Source: DATEVL01 sp964448245 | Lineage (GTDB): Bacteria; Chloroflexota; Anaerolineae; Anaerolineales; E44-bin32 | DNA length: 64,000 bases | Assembly (NCBI GenBank): GCA_964448245.1 | Contig: CAYUWF010000001.1 | Location: 1 to 64,000, forward strand | Reading direction: 5' to 3' | Part shown: positions 8,422-16,341 of the stretch, one piece after another | Numbering within the stretch: position 1 is the stretch's first letter | Layout of the letters: each line of letters opens with the position of its first letter | The notes under the pieces: model-generated | The model's database searches: none | What the model saw: only the letters and a program-made list of their open reading frames with translations | What the model was told of the DNA's origin: nothing | Position numbers and translations under genes: made by a program

Positions 8422-9363
8422 GTGACCAAACTGGCAGTCGTTGCCGTGGGCGGCAACTCGCTTATCAAGGATAAGAACCACCAGACGATCCCCGATCAGT
8501 ACGCGGCCGGGGCCGAATCGATGAAGCATATCGCCGGGATGATCGAAGCCGGCTGGGACGTCGTCGTCACCCACGGCAACGGCCCGCAGGTCGGCTTCAT
8601 CCTGCGGCGGGCCGAGCTTTCGCTCCATGAGCTCCACCCGGTGCCGCTTGACTACTGCGGCGCCGACACCCAGGGCGCCATCGGCTACATGTTCCAGCAG
8701 GCGCTGCACAACGAATTTCGGGCGCGCGGGATGCGCAAAGCGGCGGCGACCGTCGTCACCCAGGTTCTGGTCGACCGCGACGACGCGGCCTTCCAGAAGC
8801 CGAGCAAACCGATCGGGTCGTTTATGGACGAGCCGGCCGCCCGCCAGCACCGCGAGCAGGACGGATGGGTGGTGGTCGAGGACGCCGGGCGCGGCTGGCG
8901 CCGGGTGGTGGCCTCGCCGATGCCGAAGCAGATCGTCGAGCAGGCTGCCATCGAGAGCCTGATCCGGGCGGGCTTCGTCGTCATCAGCGCCGGCGGCGGA
9001 GGCATCCCGGTCGTCGAGGACGAGCACGGGAATCTGACCGGGGTCGAGGCGGTGATTGACAAGGACTTCGCCGGGTCGCTGCTGGCGTCGAGCCTGAAGG
9101 CCGACCTGTTCCTGATCTTGACCGCCGTCGAGAAGGTCGCCCTGCGCTACAACCAGCCCGACCAGCAGTGGCTCGACCGATTGACCCTGGCGGAAGCCCG
9201 CCGCCATCAGGTGGAAGGTCACTTCGCCAAGGGCAGCATGGGTCCCAAGATCGAGGCTATCATTAAGTTCCTAGAGCAGGGCGGGAAGCAGGCGTTGATC
9301 ACCGACCCGCAGAACATCGAACGCGCCCTGCAAGGCAAGACCGGAACGCACTTGGTGCCGTAG
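8422..9363 (+). CDS. arcC: Carbamate kinase
   Basis: This cytosolic enzyme of the amino-acid-kinase fold makes ATP from carbamoyl phosphate and ADP, releasing carbamate (ammonia and CO2). The 313-residue protein shows VAVGGNSL at the N-terminus, VVTHGNGPQVGFI, YCGADTQGAIGYM, ISAGGGGIPVV, VIDKDFAGSLLA, and the C-terminal KGSMGPKIEAI and TGTHLVP. The GTG start at 8422 has GAGGAGG eight bases ahead. Located after two transcarbamylases, it most likely completes substrate-level phosphorylation at the end of a ureido/purine catabolic route. Confidence 0.95.
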   Translation: MTKLAVVAVGGNSLIKDKNHQTIPDQYAAGAESMKHIAGMIEAGWDVVVTHGNGPQVGFILRRAELSLHELHPVPLDYCGADTQGAIGYMFQQALHNEFRARGMRKAAATVVTQVLVDRDDAAFQKPSKPIGSFMDEPAARQHREQDGWVVVEDAGRGWRRVVASPMPKQIVEQAAIESLIRAGFVVISAGGGGIPVVEDEHGNLTGVEAVIDKDFAGSLLASSLKADLFLILTAVEKVALRYNQPDQQWLDRLTLAEARRHQVEGHFAKGSMGPKIEAIIKFLEQGGKQALITDPQNIERALQGKTGTHLVP

Positions 9364-9469
9364 GGGCCTGGCCCCGGACGGATCTACGAGAGAGGAGGTG
9401 AGCAGCCCCGCCCAACGCACGTCTAACCCTTCCGCCACTCTCCCAATCGCAGAACAGGAGGAGTAAGAA

Positions 9470-10729
9470 ATGTCCGTCAAGAACCTGTGGCGCGTCGTGA
9501 CCCTGATGGTCGCGGCGGCGATGATCCTGGCGGCGTGCGCCACGCCCACCGCCGCCCCGCCGACCATAGCACCTACGCCCGTCACGGAAGCGACCGTGCC
9601 CCCGCCCGAGCCAACGGCCGAGGAGCCGTTTGTCTTCGGGATGCTGCTTGTCGGGCCGTTCAACGACCACGGCTGGAGCCAGGCGCACTATGAGGCCGGC
9701 CAGTACGTCGTCGAGAACGGCACCGGCCTCGAGATGGTCTACCTCGACAAAGTCAACTCCGCCGACCGGCCGGGCACCACGCCCGACCAACTGGCTGAGG
9801 ACCTCGTGGCCCAAGGCGCCCAGCTGATCATTTTCAACTCCGATGATATGAAGGACGCCTCGACGACCTTCGCCCAGGCCAACCCGGAGATCCCGGTCAT
9901 CATGGCCTCCGGCGATCAGGCATGGCAGGAAGGCGAGAACTACGTGGACCTGCCCAACATGGTCAACGTGATGCCGCGGATGGAAGACACCAAGCACATC
10001 GCCGGCTGCGCCGCCGCCCTCACCACGAAGACTGGGCAGATCGGCTACCTCGGCCCGCTCATCAACGACGAGACGCGCCGTCTGGCCGCTTCGGCTTACC
10101 TCGGCGCCCGCTACTGTTGGACCGAAGTGCTGGGCAACGATCCGGCCGATCTGGAGTTCAAGGTCACCTGGATCGGCTTCTGGTTCAACATCCCCGGCTT
10201 CACCTTGGACCCGACGCTGGTCGCCGACGACTTCTACAACAGCGGGTTCGATGTCGTGATTTCCGGCATCGATACCACGGAAGCCCTGGTCCAGGCGCGT
10301 GCCGCGACCGAGGCGGGGAACATGGTGTACAACGTCGCCTACGACTTTGAAGAAGGCTGCGACGAAGCCCCCGAGGTCTGCCTTGGTGTTGCGTACTTCA
10401 ACTGGCGGCCGTTCTACCTGCGCTACATCCAGGCGGCCATGGACGGAACCTTCACTCCCGCGTTTGAGTGGCTGGGTCCGGACTGGACGAACATCAACAA
10501 TTTGGACACCTCCTACGCCGGTTTTGAGCGCAGCCAGGCGCTCAGCCAGGAAGCCGGCACCCAGCTCGACGCTTTTATCGCCGAGTTGGCCGCTGGTCTG
10601 AATCTGTGGACCGGCCTGATCAACCTGCAGGATGGGACGGCGTATCTCGCGGATGGCGAGGTCGGCACCGAACAGCAGGTCTGGTACCTCCCCAAGCTTC
10701 TGGAGGGGATGGAAGGCAACTCCGAGTAA
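9470..10729 (+). CDS. BMP-family nucleoside-binding lipoprotein of an ABC importer
   Basis: The 419-residue secreted lipoprotein has a signal peptide ending in the lipobox ILAAC (Cys23), a Pro/Thr linker, then the BMP/PnrA periplasmic-binding fold (FVFGMLLVGPFNDHGWSQAHY, LIIFNSDDM, PVIMASGDQ, GQIGYLGPLIND, VVISGIDTTEAL). The family binds purine nucleosides in characterised members. It is the first gene of a four-gene transporter. An AGGAGG site precedes the ATG. A hairpin between this gene and the ATPase probably keeps the binding protein more abundant than the rest. Confidence 0.9.
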   Translation: MSVKNLWRVVTLMVAAAMILAACATPTAAPPTIAPTPVTEATVPPPEPTAEEPFVFGMLLVGPFNDHGWSQAHYEAGQYVVENGTGLEMVYLDKVNSADRPGTTPDQLAEDLVAQGAQLIIFNSDDMKDASTTFAQANPEIPVIMASGDQAWQEGENYVDLPNMVNVMPRMEDTKHIAGCAAALTTKTGQIGYLGPLINDETRRLAASAYLGARYCWTEVLGNDPADLEFKVTWIGFWFNIPGFTLDPTLVADDFYNSGFDVVISGIDTTEALVQARAATEAGNMVYNVAYDFEEGCDEAPEVCLGVAYFNWRPFYLRYIQAAMDGTFTPAFEWLGPDWTNINNLDTSYAGFERSQALSQEAGTQLDAFIAELAAGLNLWTGLINLQDGTAYLADGEVGTEQQVWYLPKLLEGMEGNSE

Positions 10730-10743
10730 CGAGGAGAACACCC

Positions 10744-10773
10744 GCGAGGGGGGAAGCCTGCTTCCCCCCTCGC
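10744..10773 (+). terminator. Intra-operon hairpin between binding protein and ATPase
   Basis: A perfect 13-bp inverted repeat, GCGAGGGGGGAAG and CTTCCCCCCTCGC, closes a 4-base CCTG loop and lies between the lipoprotein stop and the ATPase ATG. No clean U-run follows. It is likely an RNA-processing or partial-termination element setting transporter stoichiometry; that role is inference. Confidence 0.6.
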
Positions 10774-10784
10774 CTCTTCTTCCT

Positions 10785-12263
10785 ATGCGTGTTGAACTGC
10801 GTCAGATCCACAAGTCGTTCGGGCCGGTGCATGCCAACGACGGCATCAGTCTGACGATCCCCGCCGGGATGATTCAGGGGATTCTCGGCGAGAACGGCGC
10901 CGGCAAGACCACCCTGATGAAGATCCTCTCCGGCTTTCAGCGCGCCGACAGCGGCGAAATCTGGCTCGACGGCAACCCCGCCCGGATCGAGTCCCCCCAG
11001 GACACCGGCCGCCTCGGGATCGGTATGCTGCACCAGGATCCGCTCGACGTGCCGTCGATGCGCGTCTTGGACAACTTCCTCTTGGGAAGGGAGGGCGGCC
11101 TCAGGCCGCGTCGGGTTGAAGCGCGCCAGGCTCTAGCCGAGCTTGGGGACCGGTTCGGTTTCGCCCTCGACCCAGAGGCGTATGTCGAAACCCTGACCGT
11201 TGGTGAGCGCCAGCAGCTCGAATTACTGCGACTGCTCTGGCTCGGGGCACGCCTCCTGATCCTCGACGAACCCACCACCGGCATCAGCGCCCTGCAGAAG
11301 GAGGCGCTCTTCGCTTCGCTGCGCAAGTTATGCGAAGAGGGCCGCACCATCATCTTTGTCTCCCATAAGCTGGAAGACGTCGAGAGCCTGTGTCACCGCA
11401 TCGCCGTGCTGCGCCGGGGACACCTGGTGGGCGAGGCCCACCCGCCCTACCGCACCGACATGCTGGTCGAGATGATGTTCGGCCGGGTCGTCGGCCTAGG
11501 CTCCCGGTTGGAGATGGCGCCGGGCATGCCTGTGCTCGAGCTCGAACAGGTGGTCGTCGAGGACCGGCGGATGAGCGTCGGGCCGGCGAGCCTGCACGCC
11601 TCGCAGCAAGAAGTCATCGGCCTGGCAGGGATGGAAGGCAGCGGGCAGCAGCTTTTCCTGCGGGCTTGCGCCGGGCTCGTGCGCCCGGTCCACGGGCACA
11701 TCCGCCTCGGCGGCCAGGACGTCCTCGGACGTTCCTATCACGACTTCCTCAGGCGCGGCGTCGCTTTCATGCCCGCCGCCCGACTGGAAGAAGGCCTGAT
11801 CCCGGGACTCGACCTGACCGAGCACTTCGCCCTGGCCGAACCGCACCCAGGCGTGATGATTCAGCGGCAGGCCTCGCAAGGGCGCGCCCTCACCCAGATC
11901 GAGGCGTTCAATATCAAGGGCACGTCCGAGAGTCTGGTCGAGTCCCTCTCGGGCGGCAACCAGCAGCGAACCTTGCTGGCGCTCCTGCGCCAGAACCTGT
12001 CGCTGCTCCTTCTGGAACACCCGACGCGCGGGCTCGACATCGAGTCCGTCGTGTGGATCTGGGACAAGCTGAAGGAACGCTGCCGCCAGGGGACCGCCAT
12101 CCTTTTCGTTTCGTCCGACCTCGATGAGGTTCTTCACTACAGCGATCGAATGCACGTTTTCTTCGGCGGCCGGGTATCTCCTTCGCTTCCCGCTCGGTCG
12201 ACGACGGTCGAGCAACTGGGCCAGCTCATCGGCGGCAAGGGCTGGCCGGAGGCCGCCGCGTGA
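10785..12263 (+). CDS. ABC transporter ATPase, double nucleotide-binding protein (nucleoside/BMP type)
   Basis: From the ATG at 10785 the protein has 492 residues and two fused ABC domains. The first has Walker A GENGAGKTT, signature LTVGERQQLELL and Walker B LLILDEPTTGIS. The second has a degenerate Walker A region (GMEGSGQQLF) but keeps the signature SLSGGNQQR and LLLEHPTRGLD. This asymmetry is typical of sugar and nucleoside importers such as YufO/NupO. An open frame extends upstream of 10785 but crosses the previous gene and the hairpin, so MRVELRQIHKSFGP is the natural start. Its stop overlaps the next start. Confidence 0.92.
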   Translation: MRVELRQIHKSFGPVHANDGISLTIPAGMIQGILGENGAGKTTLMKILSGFQRADSGEIWLDGNPARIESPQDTGRLGIGMLHQDPLDVPSMRVLDNFLLGREGGLRPRRVEARQALAELGDRFGFALDPEAYVETLTVGERQQLELLRLLWLGARLLILDEPTTGISALQKEALFASLRKLCEEGRTIIFVSHKLEDVESLCHRIAVLRRGHLVGEAHPPYRTDMLVEMMFGRVVGLGSRLEMAPGMPVLELEQVVVEDRRMSVGPASLHASQQEVIGLAGMEGSGQQLFLRACAGLVRPVHGHIRLGGQDVLGRSYHDFLRRGVAFMPAARLEEGLIPGLDLTEHFALAEPHPGVMIQRQASQGRALTQIEAFNIKGTSESLVESLSGGNQQRTLLALLRQNLSLLLLEHPTRGLDIESVVWIWDKLKERCRQGTAILFVSSDLDEVLHYSDRMHVFFGGRVSPSLPARSTTVEQLGQLIGGKGWPEAAA

Positions 12264-13315
12264 GGGGCGCCGCCGGTCTTTCCGGGGCTGGTCTGCGCGT
12301 GGGAGCCGTCCTGCTGGCGCTTCTCTTCACCACTGGGATTCTGCTGCTGGCGGGAGCCCCGCCGCTGGAAGCCTATCGGCAGATCGTCATCGGTTCCATC
12401 GGCTCGATCAAGAAGATCACCGACGTCCTGGTGGCGTGGGTCCCGCTGGTCCTGGCGACCTCCGGACTGCTGATCACGTTCGCCGCCGGGCTGTGGAACA
12501 TCGGCATCGAAGGGCAGATCACCCTGGGAGCGATCTTCGCCACGGGCGCGCTGCGCCTGACGCTGGACAGCGGACTGCCGCCGTCGGTCTCGATCGCGGC
12601 GGCCGTCATAGCCGGAGTCTTCGGCGGCGCGCTGTGGGCCCTGTTGGCCGGGCTGCTCAAGGCGTATGGAGGCGTCAACGAAATCTTCGGCGGCCTGGGA
12701 CTCAATTTCGTTGCTGTCGCGCTGAACGTCTGGTTGATCTTCGGCCCGTGGGGCCGGCCGGGCGTGGCCTCGATGAGCGGAACGGAGCCCTTCCCCGATT
12801 ACCTGTCGTTACCCTCCCTGGCGGACTTGCGCCTCAGCCCGTGGGCCCTCGTCCTGGCGATCGGAGGGTTTCTGCTCGTATTCTTCCTGCTGCAGGGAAC
12901 CTACTTCGGCTTGCGCCTAAAAGCGGTGGGCAAGAACCCGCGGGCGGCGTTCCTGATCGGGATACCGACGACACGCTACCTATTGCTGGCCTTCCTGCTG
13001 TGCGGAGGGCTGGCCGGGGCGGCCGGCGCGGTCCAGGTCACGGCCGTCTACCATCGCCTGATTCCGTCTATTTCGAGCGGTTACGGCTATCTGGGGCTGA
13101 TGGTGGCGATGCTGGTCAACTACCAGCCGCTATGGATGCCCCTCGTCGCGTTTTTCTTCGCCGCGTTGAACATCGGGTCAATCCAGCTCCCGATCGTGCT
13201 CAAGCTCGACTCGTCCTTGGCGGGTGTGCTGCAGGGGGCGCTGGTGCTGTTCGTCCTGGCGGTCGAAGGCGTTCGCCAGCGGCTCCTCCGGCCGCAGGTC
13301 AAGGGGGCCGAATGA
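12260..13315 (+). CDS. ABC transporter permease 1 (nucleoside/BMP type)
   Basis: The 351-residue membrane permease begins at a GTG overlapping the ATPase TGA (GTGA), implying coupled translation. Hydrophobic helices start at VGAVLLALLFTTGILLLAG. The family motif WNIGIEGQITLGAI and the loop NPRAAFLIGIPTTRYL are characteristic of BPD_transp_2 permeases. It pairs with the next gene to form the inner-membrane channel. Confidence 0.9.
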   Translation: MRGAAGLSGAGLRVGAVLLALLFTTGILLLAGAPPLEAYRQIVIGSIGSIKKITDVLVAWVPLVLATSGLLITFAAGLWNIGIEGQITLGAIFATGALRLTLDSGLPPSVSIAAAVIAGVFGGALWALLAGLLKAYGGVNEIFGGLGLNFVAVALNVWLIFGPWGRPGVASMSGTEPFPDYLSLPSLADLRLSPWALVLAIGGFLLVFFLLQGTYFGLRLKAVGKNPRAAFLIGIPTTRYLLLAFLLCGGLAGAAGAVQVTAVYHRLIPSISSGYGYLGLMVAMLVNYQPLWMPLVAFFFAALNIGSIQLPIVLKLDSSLAGVLQGALVLFVLAVEGVRQRLLRPQVKGAE

Positions 13316-14310
13316 GCACGGAAGTGCTCCTTATCGGACTGGCCGGGGTCCTGGCGGCGGCGGCGCCGATTGTCTTCGCCACCCTTGGGGAGACGCTCAC
13401 CGAACGGTCGGGCGTTATCAACCTGTCGGTGAACGGGACGATCCTGCTGGCGGCGATGGCCTCCTTCGGGGTGGCGGTGATGACCGGAAGCCTCTTGCTC
13501 GGCTTCCTGACCGGGATGCTGGTTGGTGCCGGTGTGGCGCTCGTCGTCGCCGGCTTCAGCATCTCGCTGAGGCAGTCGCAGGTGGCGGTTGGGTTCGTGC
13601 TGACCTTGATGTGCCGCGACCTCTCCTACTTCCTGGGGAATCCCTTCATGGGGCTCACGGGTCCGCGACTGCCCTCGCTGGCCATTCCGCTGCTGGAAAA
13701 GATTCCGGTTCTCGGCCCGCTGTTCTTTCGCCAGGACCTGCTGACCTATTTGAGTTTTGTGTTGATCTTCGTCACCTGGGCCTGGATCTTCCGTACCCGC
13801 CCGGGACTCTCGCTGATGAGCATAGGTGAACGGCCGGCGGCCGCCTACGCCCGCGGTCTGCGCGTCCAACGTCTACGCTATCTATACACGATTGTCGGTG
13901 GAGCGTTGGTCGGCTTGGCCGGGGCGGCTTTCTCCCTCAGCGTCAAAGCCGGCTGGAAAGGGACAATCTCCGGACTCGATGGCTATGGCTGGATTGCCTT
14001 GGCGATCACGATCTTCGGGGGATGGAATCCAATCCGGGCGGCCTTCGGCGCCTACTTGTTCGTTCTGCTGCAATGGCTCGGAATCGTGCTCCAGCCGAGT
14101 CTGCCGGGCATCCCGTCGCAAGTGCTGCAGGTGGCGCCCTTCCCGCTGATGATCCTGGCCCTGCTCCTGGTGAACATCGGCAACACCGAGTGGATGGAAC
14201 GGACGCTGGCCGGGCTTCCAGATGAGACGCGCCGGCTGGCCGGCCGGGTTCTGCGTGCCATGCGGGCTTCGCCGCCTGCTTCGTTGGGAACGCCGTTCGA
14301 GAGCGAGTGA
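13312..14310 (+). CDS. ABC transporter permease 2 (nucleoside/BMP type)
   Basis: From the ATG at 13312, which overlaps the preceding TGA (ATGA), the protein is 332 residues. It has multiple hydrophobic helices and the family motif ATLGETLTERSGVINLSVNG, then FRTRPGLSLMSIGERPAAAYARG. An open frame runs about 1.2 kb further upstream but is out of phase with two real genes. The C-terminus (ETRRLAGRVLRAMRAS) is cytoplasmic. It completes the importer. Confidence 0.9.
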   Translation: MSTEVLLIGLAGVLAAAAPIVFATLGETLTERSGVINLSVNGTILLAAMASFGVAVMTGSLLLGFLTGMLVGAGVALVVAGFSISLRQSQVAVGFVLTLMCRDLSYFLGNPFMGLTGPRLPSLAIPLLEKIPVLGPLFFRQDLLTYLSFVLIFVTWAWIFRTRPGLSLMSIGERPAAAYARGLRVQRLRYLYTIVGGALVGLAGAAFSLSVKAGWKGTISGLDGYGWIALAITIFGGWNPIRAAFGAYLFVLLQWLGIVLQPSLPGIPSQVLQVAPFPLMILALLLVNIGNTEWMERTLAGLPDETRRLAGRVLRAMRASPPASLGTPFESE

Positions 14311-14312
14311 CC

Positions 14313-14332
14313 TGGTGGAGGTGGGTCCACCA
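14313..14332 (+). terminator. Small hairpin after the transporter operon
   Basis: TGGTGGA and TCCACCA form a 7-bp stem over GGTGGG directly after the permease stop. No U-run follows. It may mark the end of the transporter transcript before the second adenine deaminase. Confidence 0.3.
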
Positions 14333-14395
14333 TCCCATCTGAGGTAAACTAGCCGCGTTCCTCATCGAACCACAAATCCTCTAGAGGTGAGTCCG

Positions 14396-16246
14396 ATGGC
14401 CCCATCTGGTCGTAGCAGCAAGCCTGCCGGGTACAACCATGTGCGGCGCGCCTTACACGAAGTCACGTTGGATATGGTGGCGACGGCCATGGGTCGGGAG
14501 CCGGCCGACCTGGTGATTCGCAATGGCCGACTCGTGAACGTGAACGTCGGGCGCATCCAGGAAGGGGTGGACGTAGCCGTCCGGCACGGCCTTATCGCCT
14601 TTGTGGGCGACGCCTCTCACATCCCCGTGGGAAAGCACAGCCGGATTGTGGAGGCGGAAGGCCGCTTCATCGTACCCGGCTTCATCGACACCCACATGCA
14701 TGTGGAGAGCAGTATGGTGGACGTCCGCAGCTTTGCCGCCTCCATGCTGCCCCACGGGACCACCACCATCGCTTGCGACAACCACGAGATCACGAACGTC
14801 CTGGGCCTGCGCGCGGTAGAGATCTTTTACTCGGCCTCCCAGGGCTTGCCGGCGAAGGTCATGGTGGCCATGCCCGTCTGCGTGCCATCGATTCCCACGT
14901 TTGAGGACGCCGGCGCGGTCATCACGGATGTCGAAGTGGCGGAGGCCTACCGCCAAGGTTGGGCTCAGTTGCAGGGCGAGCAAATGAACTTTCCGGGGCT
15001 GATCTACGGTGACCCCGGGGTGCATGCCATCACCGCCGCCTCCCTGCGCGCCGGAGTCGTGCTGACCGGACATTACTCCAGCCCGGAAATCGACAAGGGC
15101 CTGCCGGCCTTTGTGGCTGCCGGGATCAATGGCTGCCACGAGGCCACGACGTCCCGGGAGGCGCTGCGGCGGGTCGAGCTCGGCTGTTATGCCCAACAGC
15201 GCTATGGAACCGCCTGGCTGGATATGCCCAACACGATCAAGGCCGTCACCGAGAATCCGGGAATAGACACGCGCTACTTCACGCTTATCACCGACGATAT
15301 CACTCCCGTGACGCTGGTCTCCCAGGGACACCTGAGCCGCGTCGTGCGCGATGCAATCGCCCAGGGAATCCCGCCGATCACGGCCATTCAAATGGTCACG
15401 ATCAACGCCGCCCAGATGCTGGAGAAATCACGTTACATCGGGACCGTCTCGCCCGGCCGGGCGGCGGACATTCTCCTCATGAGCGACCTGGTCACGGTCA
15501 AAATCGACCAGGTGTACTCCGACGGGGTGCTGGTGGCTGAGAACGGCAAGCTTCTGGTCGACATCCAGCCATACGACTACCCAGACTGGGCAGTCAACTC
15601 CATCCACTTGGATCCGGTCGAGGCTGCCGACTTTCGTGTGCCGCACACAGGCGGGGCCGCCAAAGTCCGGGTGATGAGGGTTTTTCCCGGATATGTACAC
15701 ACGCAGGAGGAGCACGTCGAGTTCAATGCCGTGGACGGCGCCCTCCAGGCGGATGCGGCCAGGGACCTTGCAAAGGTCGCAGTCTTCTACCGTCACGAGC
15801 CGCAAGAGGGTCTCTCCGGCACTAAAAGTCTTGGGTTCGTCACCGGCCTGTCGTTCAAGCCGCGCGTCGCCTTTGGCTCGACCGTGGCGCACGACTGCCA
15901 TAACCTGATGGTGATCGGAACCGCCGACGAGGAGATGGCTATCGCCGCCAACGAGTTGATCCGGATCAGAGGCGGCATGGTCGTTGCGATCGACGGCAAG
16001 GTGCGCGCCGCTCTTCCGCTGCCGCTCGCCGGGTTGATGTCGCTCGAGCCGGCCCCGGTCGTTGCCGACCAGCTTCGCCAAGTCGAGGAGGCCATTCGCC
16101 AGGCTGGCTGCCCGGCGGATTCGGTTGAGATGACCATCACCCTTCTCCCGCTGATCGTCCTGCCCGAACTTCATCTTTCCAACCGTGGTTATGTACAGCT
16201 CAAGACGGGCCAGCCGCCCAAGTTTGTGGATCTCCTGGTGAGCTGA
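14396..16246 (+). CDS. ade: Adenine deaminase, second paralogue
   Basis: The 616-residue amidohydrolase has HMHVES at H100/H102, LPHGTTTIACDNHEITN, GEQMNFPGLIYGDP, GHYSSPEIDKG, LITDDITPVTL, and the C-terminal STVAHDCHNLMVIG. I chose the ATG at 14396 because AGGTGA lies five bases ahead; an in-frame GTG at 14387 overlaps that site. It keeps the same domain order as the protein at 3401 but differs along its whole length, so it is not a recent duplicate. Two deaminases may have different base preference or regulation. Confidence 0.92.
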   Translation: MAPSGRSSKPAGYNHVRRALHEVTLDMVATAMGREPADLVIRNGRLVNVNVGRIQEGVDVAVRHGLIAFVGDASHIPVGKHSRIVEAEGRFIVPGFIDTHMHVESSMVDVRSFAASMLPHGTTTIACDNHEITNVLGLRAVEIFYSASQGLPAKVMVAMPVCVPSIPTFEDAGAVITDVEVAEAYRQGWAQLQGEQMNFPGLIYGDPGVHAITAASLRAGVVLTGHYSSPEIDKGLPAFVAAGINGCHEATTSREALRRVELGCYAQQRYGTAWLDMPNTIKAVTENPGIDTRYFTLITDDITPVTLVSQGHLSRVVRDAIAQGIPPITAIQMVTINAAQMLEKSRYIGTVSPGRAADILLMSDLVTVKIDQVYSDGVLVAENGKLLVDIQPYDYPDWAVNSIHLDPVEAADFRVPHTGGAAKVRVMRVFPGYVHTQEEHVEFNAVDGALQADAARDLAKVAVFYRHEPQEGLSGTKSLGFVTGLSFKPRVAFGSTVAHDCHNLMVIGTADEEMAIAANELIRIRGGMVVAIDGKVRAALPLPLAGLMSLEPAPVVADQLRQVEEAIRQAGCPADSVEMTITLLPLIVLPELHLSNRGYVQLKTGQPPKFVDLLVS

Positions 16247-16295
16247 GCCGTCAGGCAGCCCCGCCAGCGGCTGCCGTATCCGCAGAAACTGACAG

Positions 16296-16341
16296 CGTCC
16301 CAGCACTGCTGGCTAGGATGCTCGGAGTCCGTGCTGGGACG
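16296..16341 (+). promoter_or_regulatory. Hairpin enclosing a possible start codon
   Basis: CGTCCCAGCAC (16296-16306) is perfectly complementary to GTGCTGGGACG (16331-16341). The 24-base loop contains the ATG at 16318. If translation starts there, the start is buried in an 11-bp stem. If it starts at the TTG at 16357, the hairpin is a leader element directly upstream of an AAAAGG ribosome site. Confidence 0.5.

Noticed and set aside
12124..13311. A 5' extension of permease 2 by about 400 codons
   Set aside because: It overlaps the ATPase end and all of permease 1 out of frame. The ATG overlapping the permease 1 stop is the natural start.
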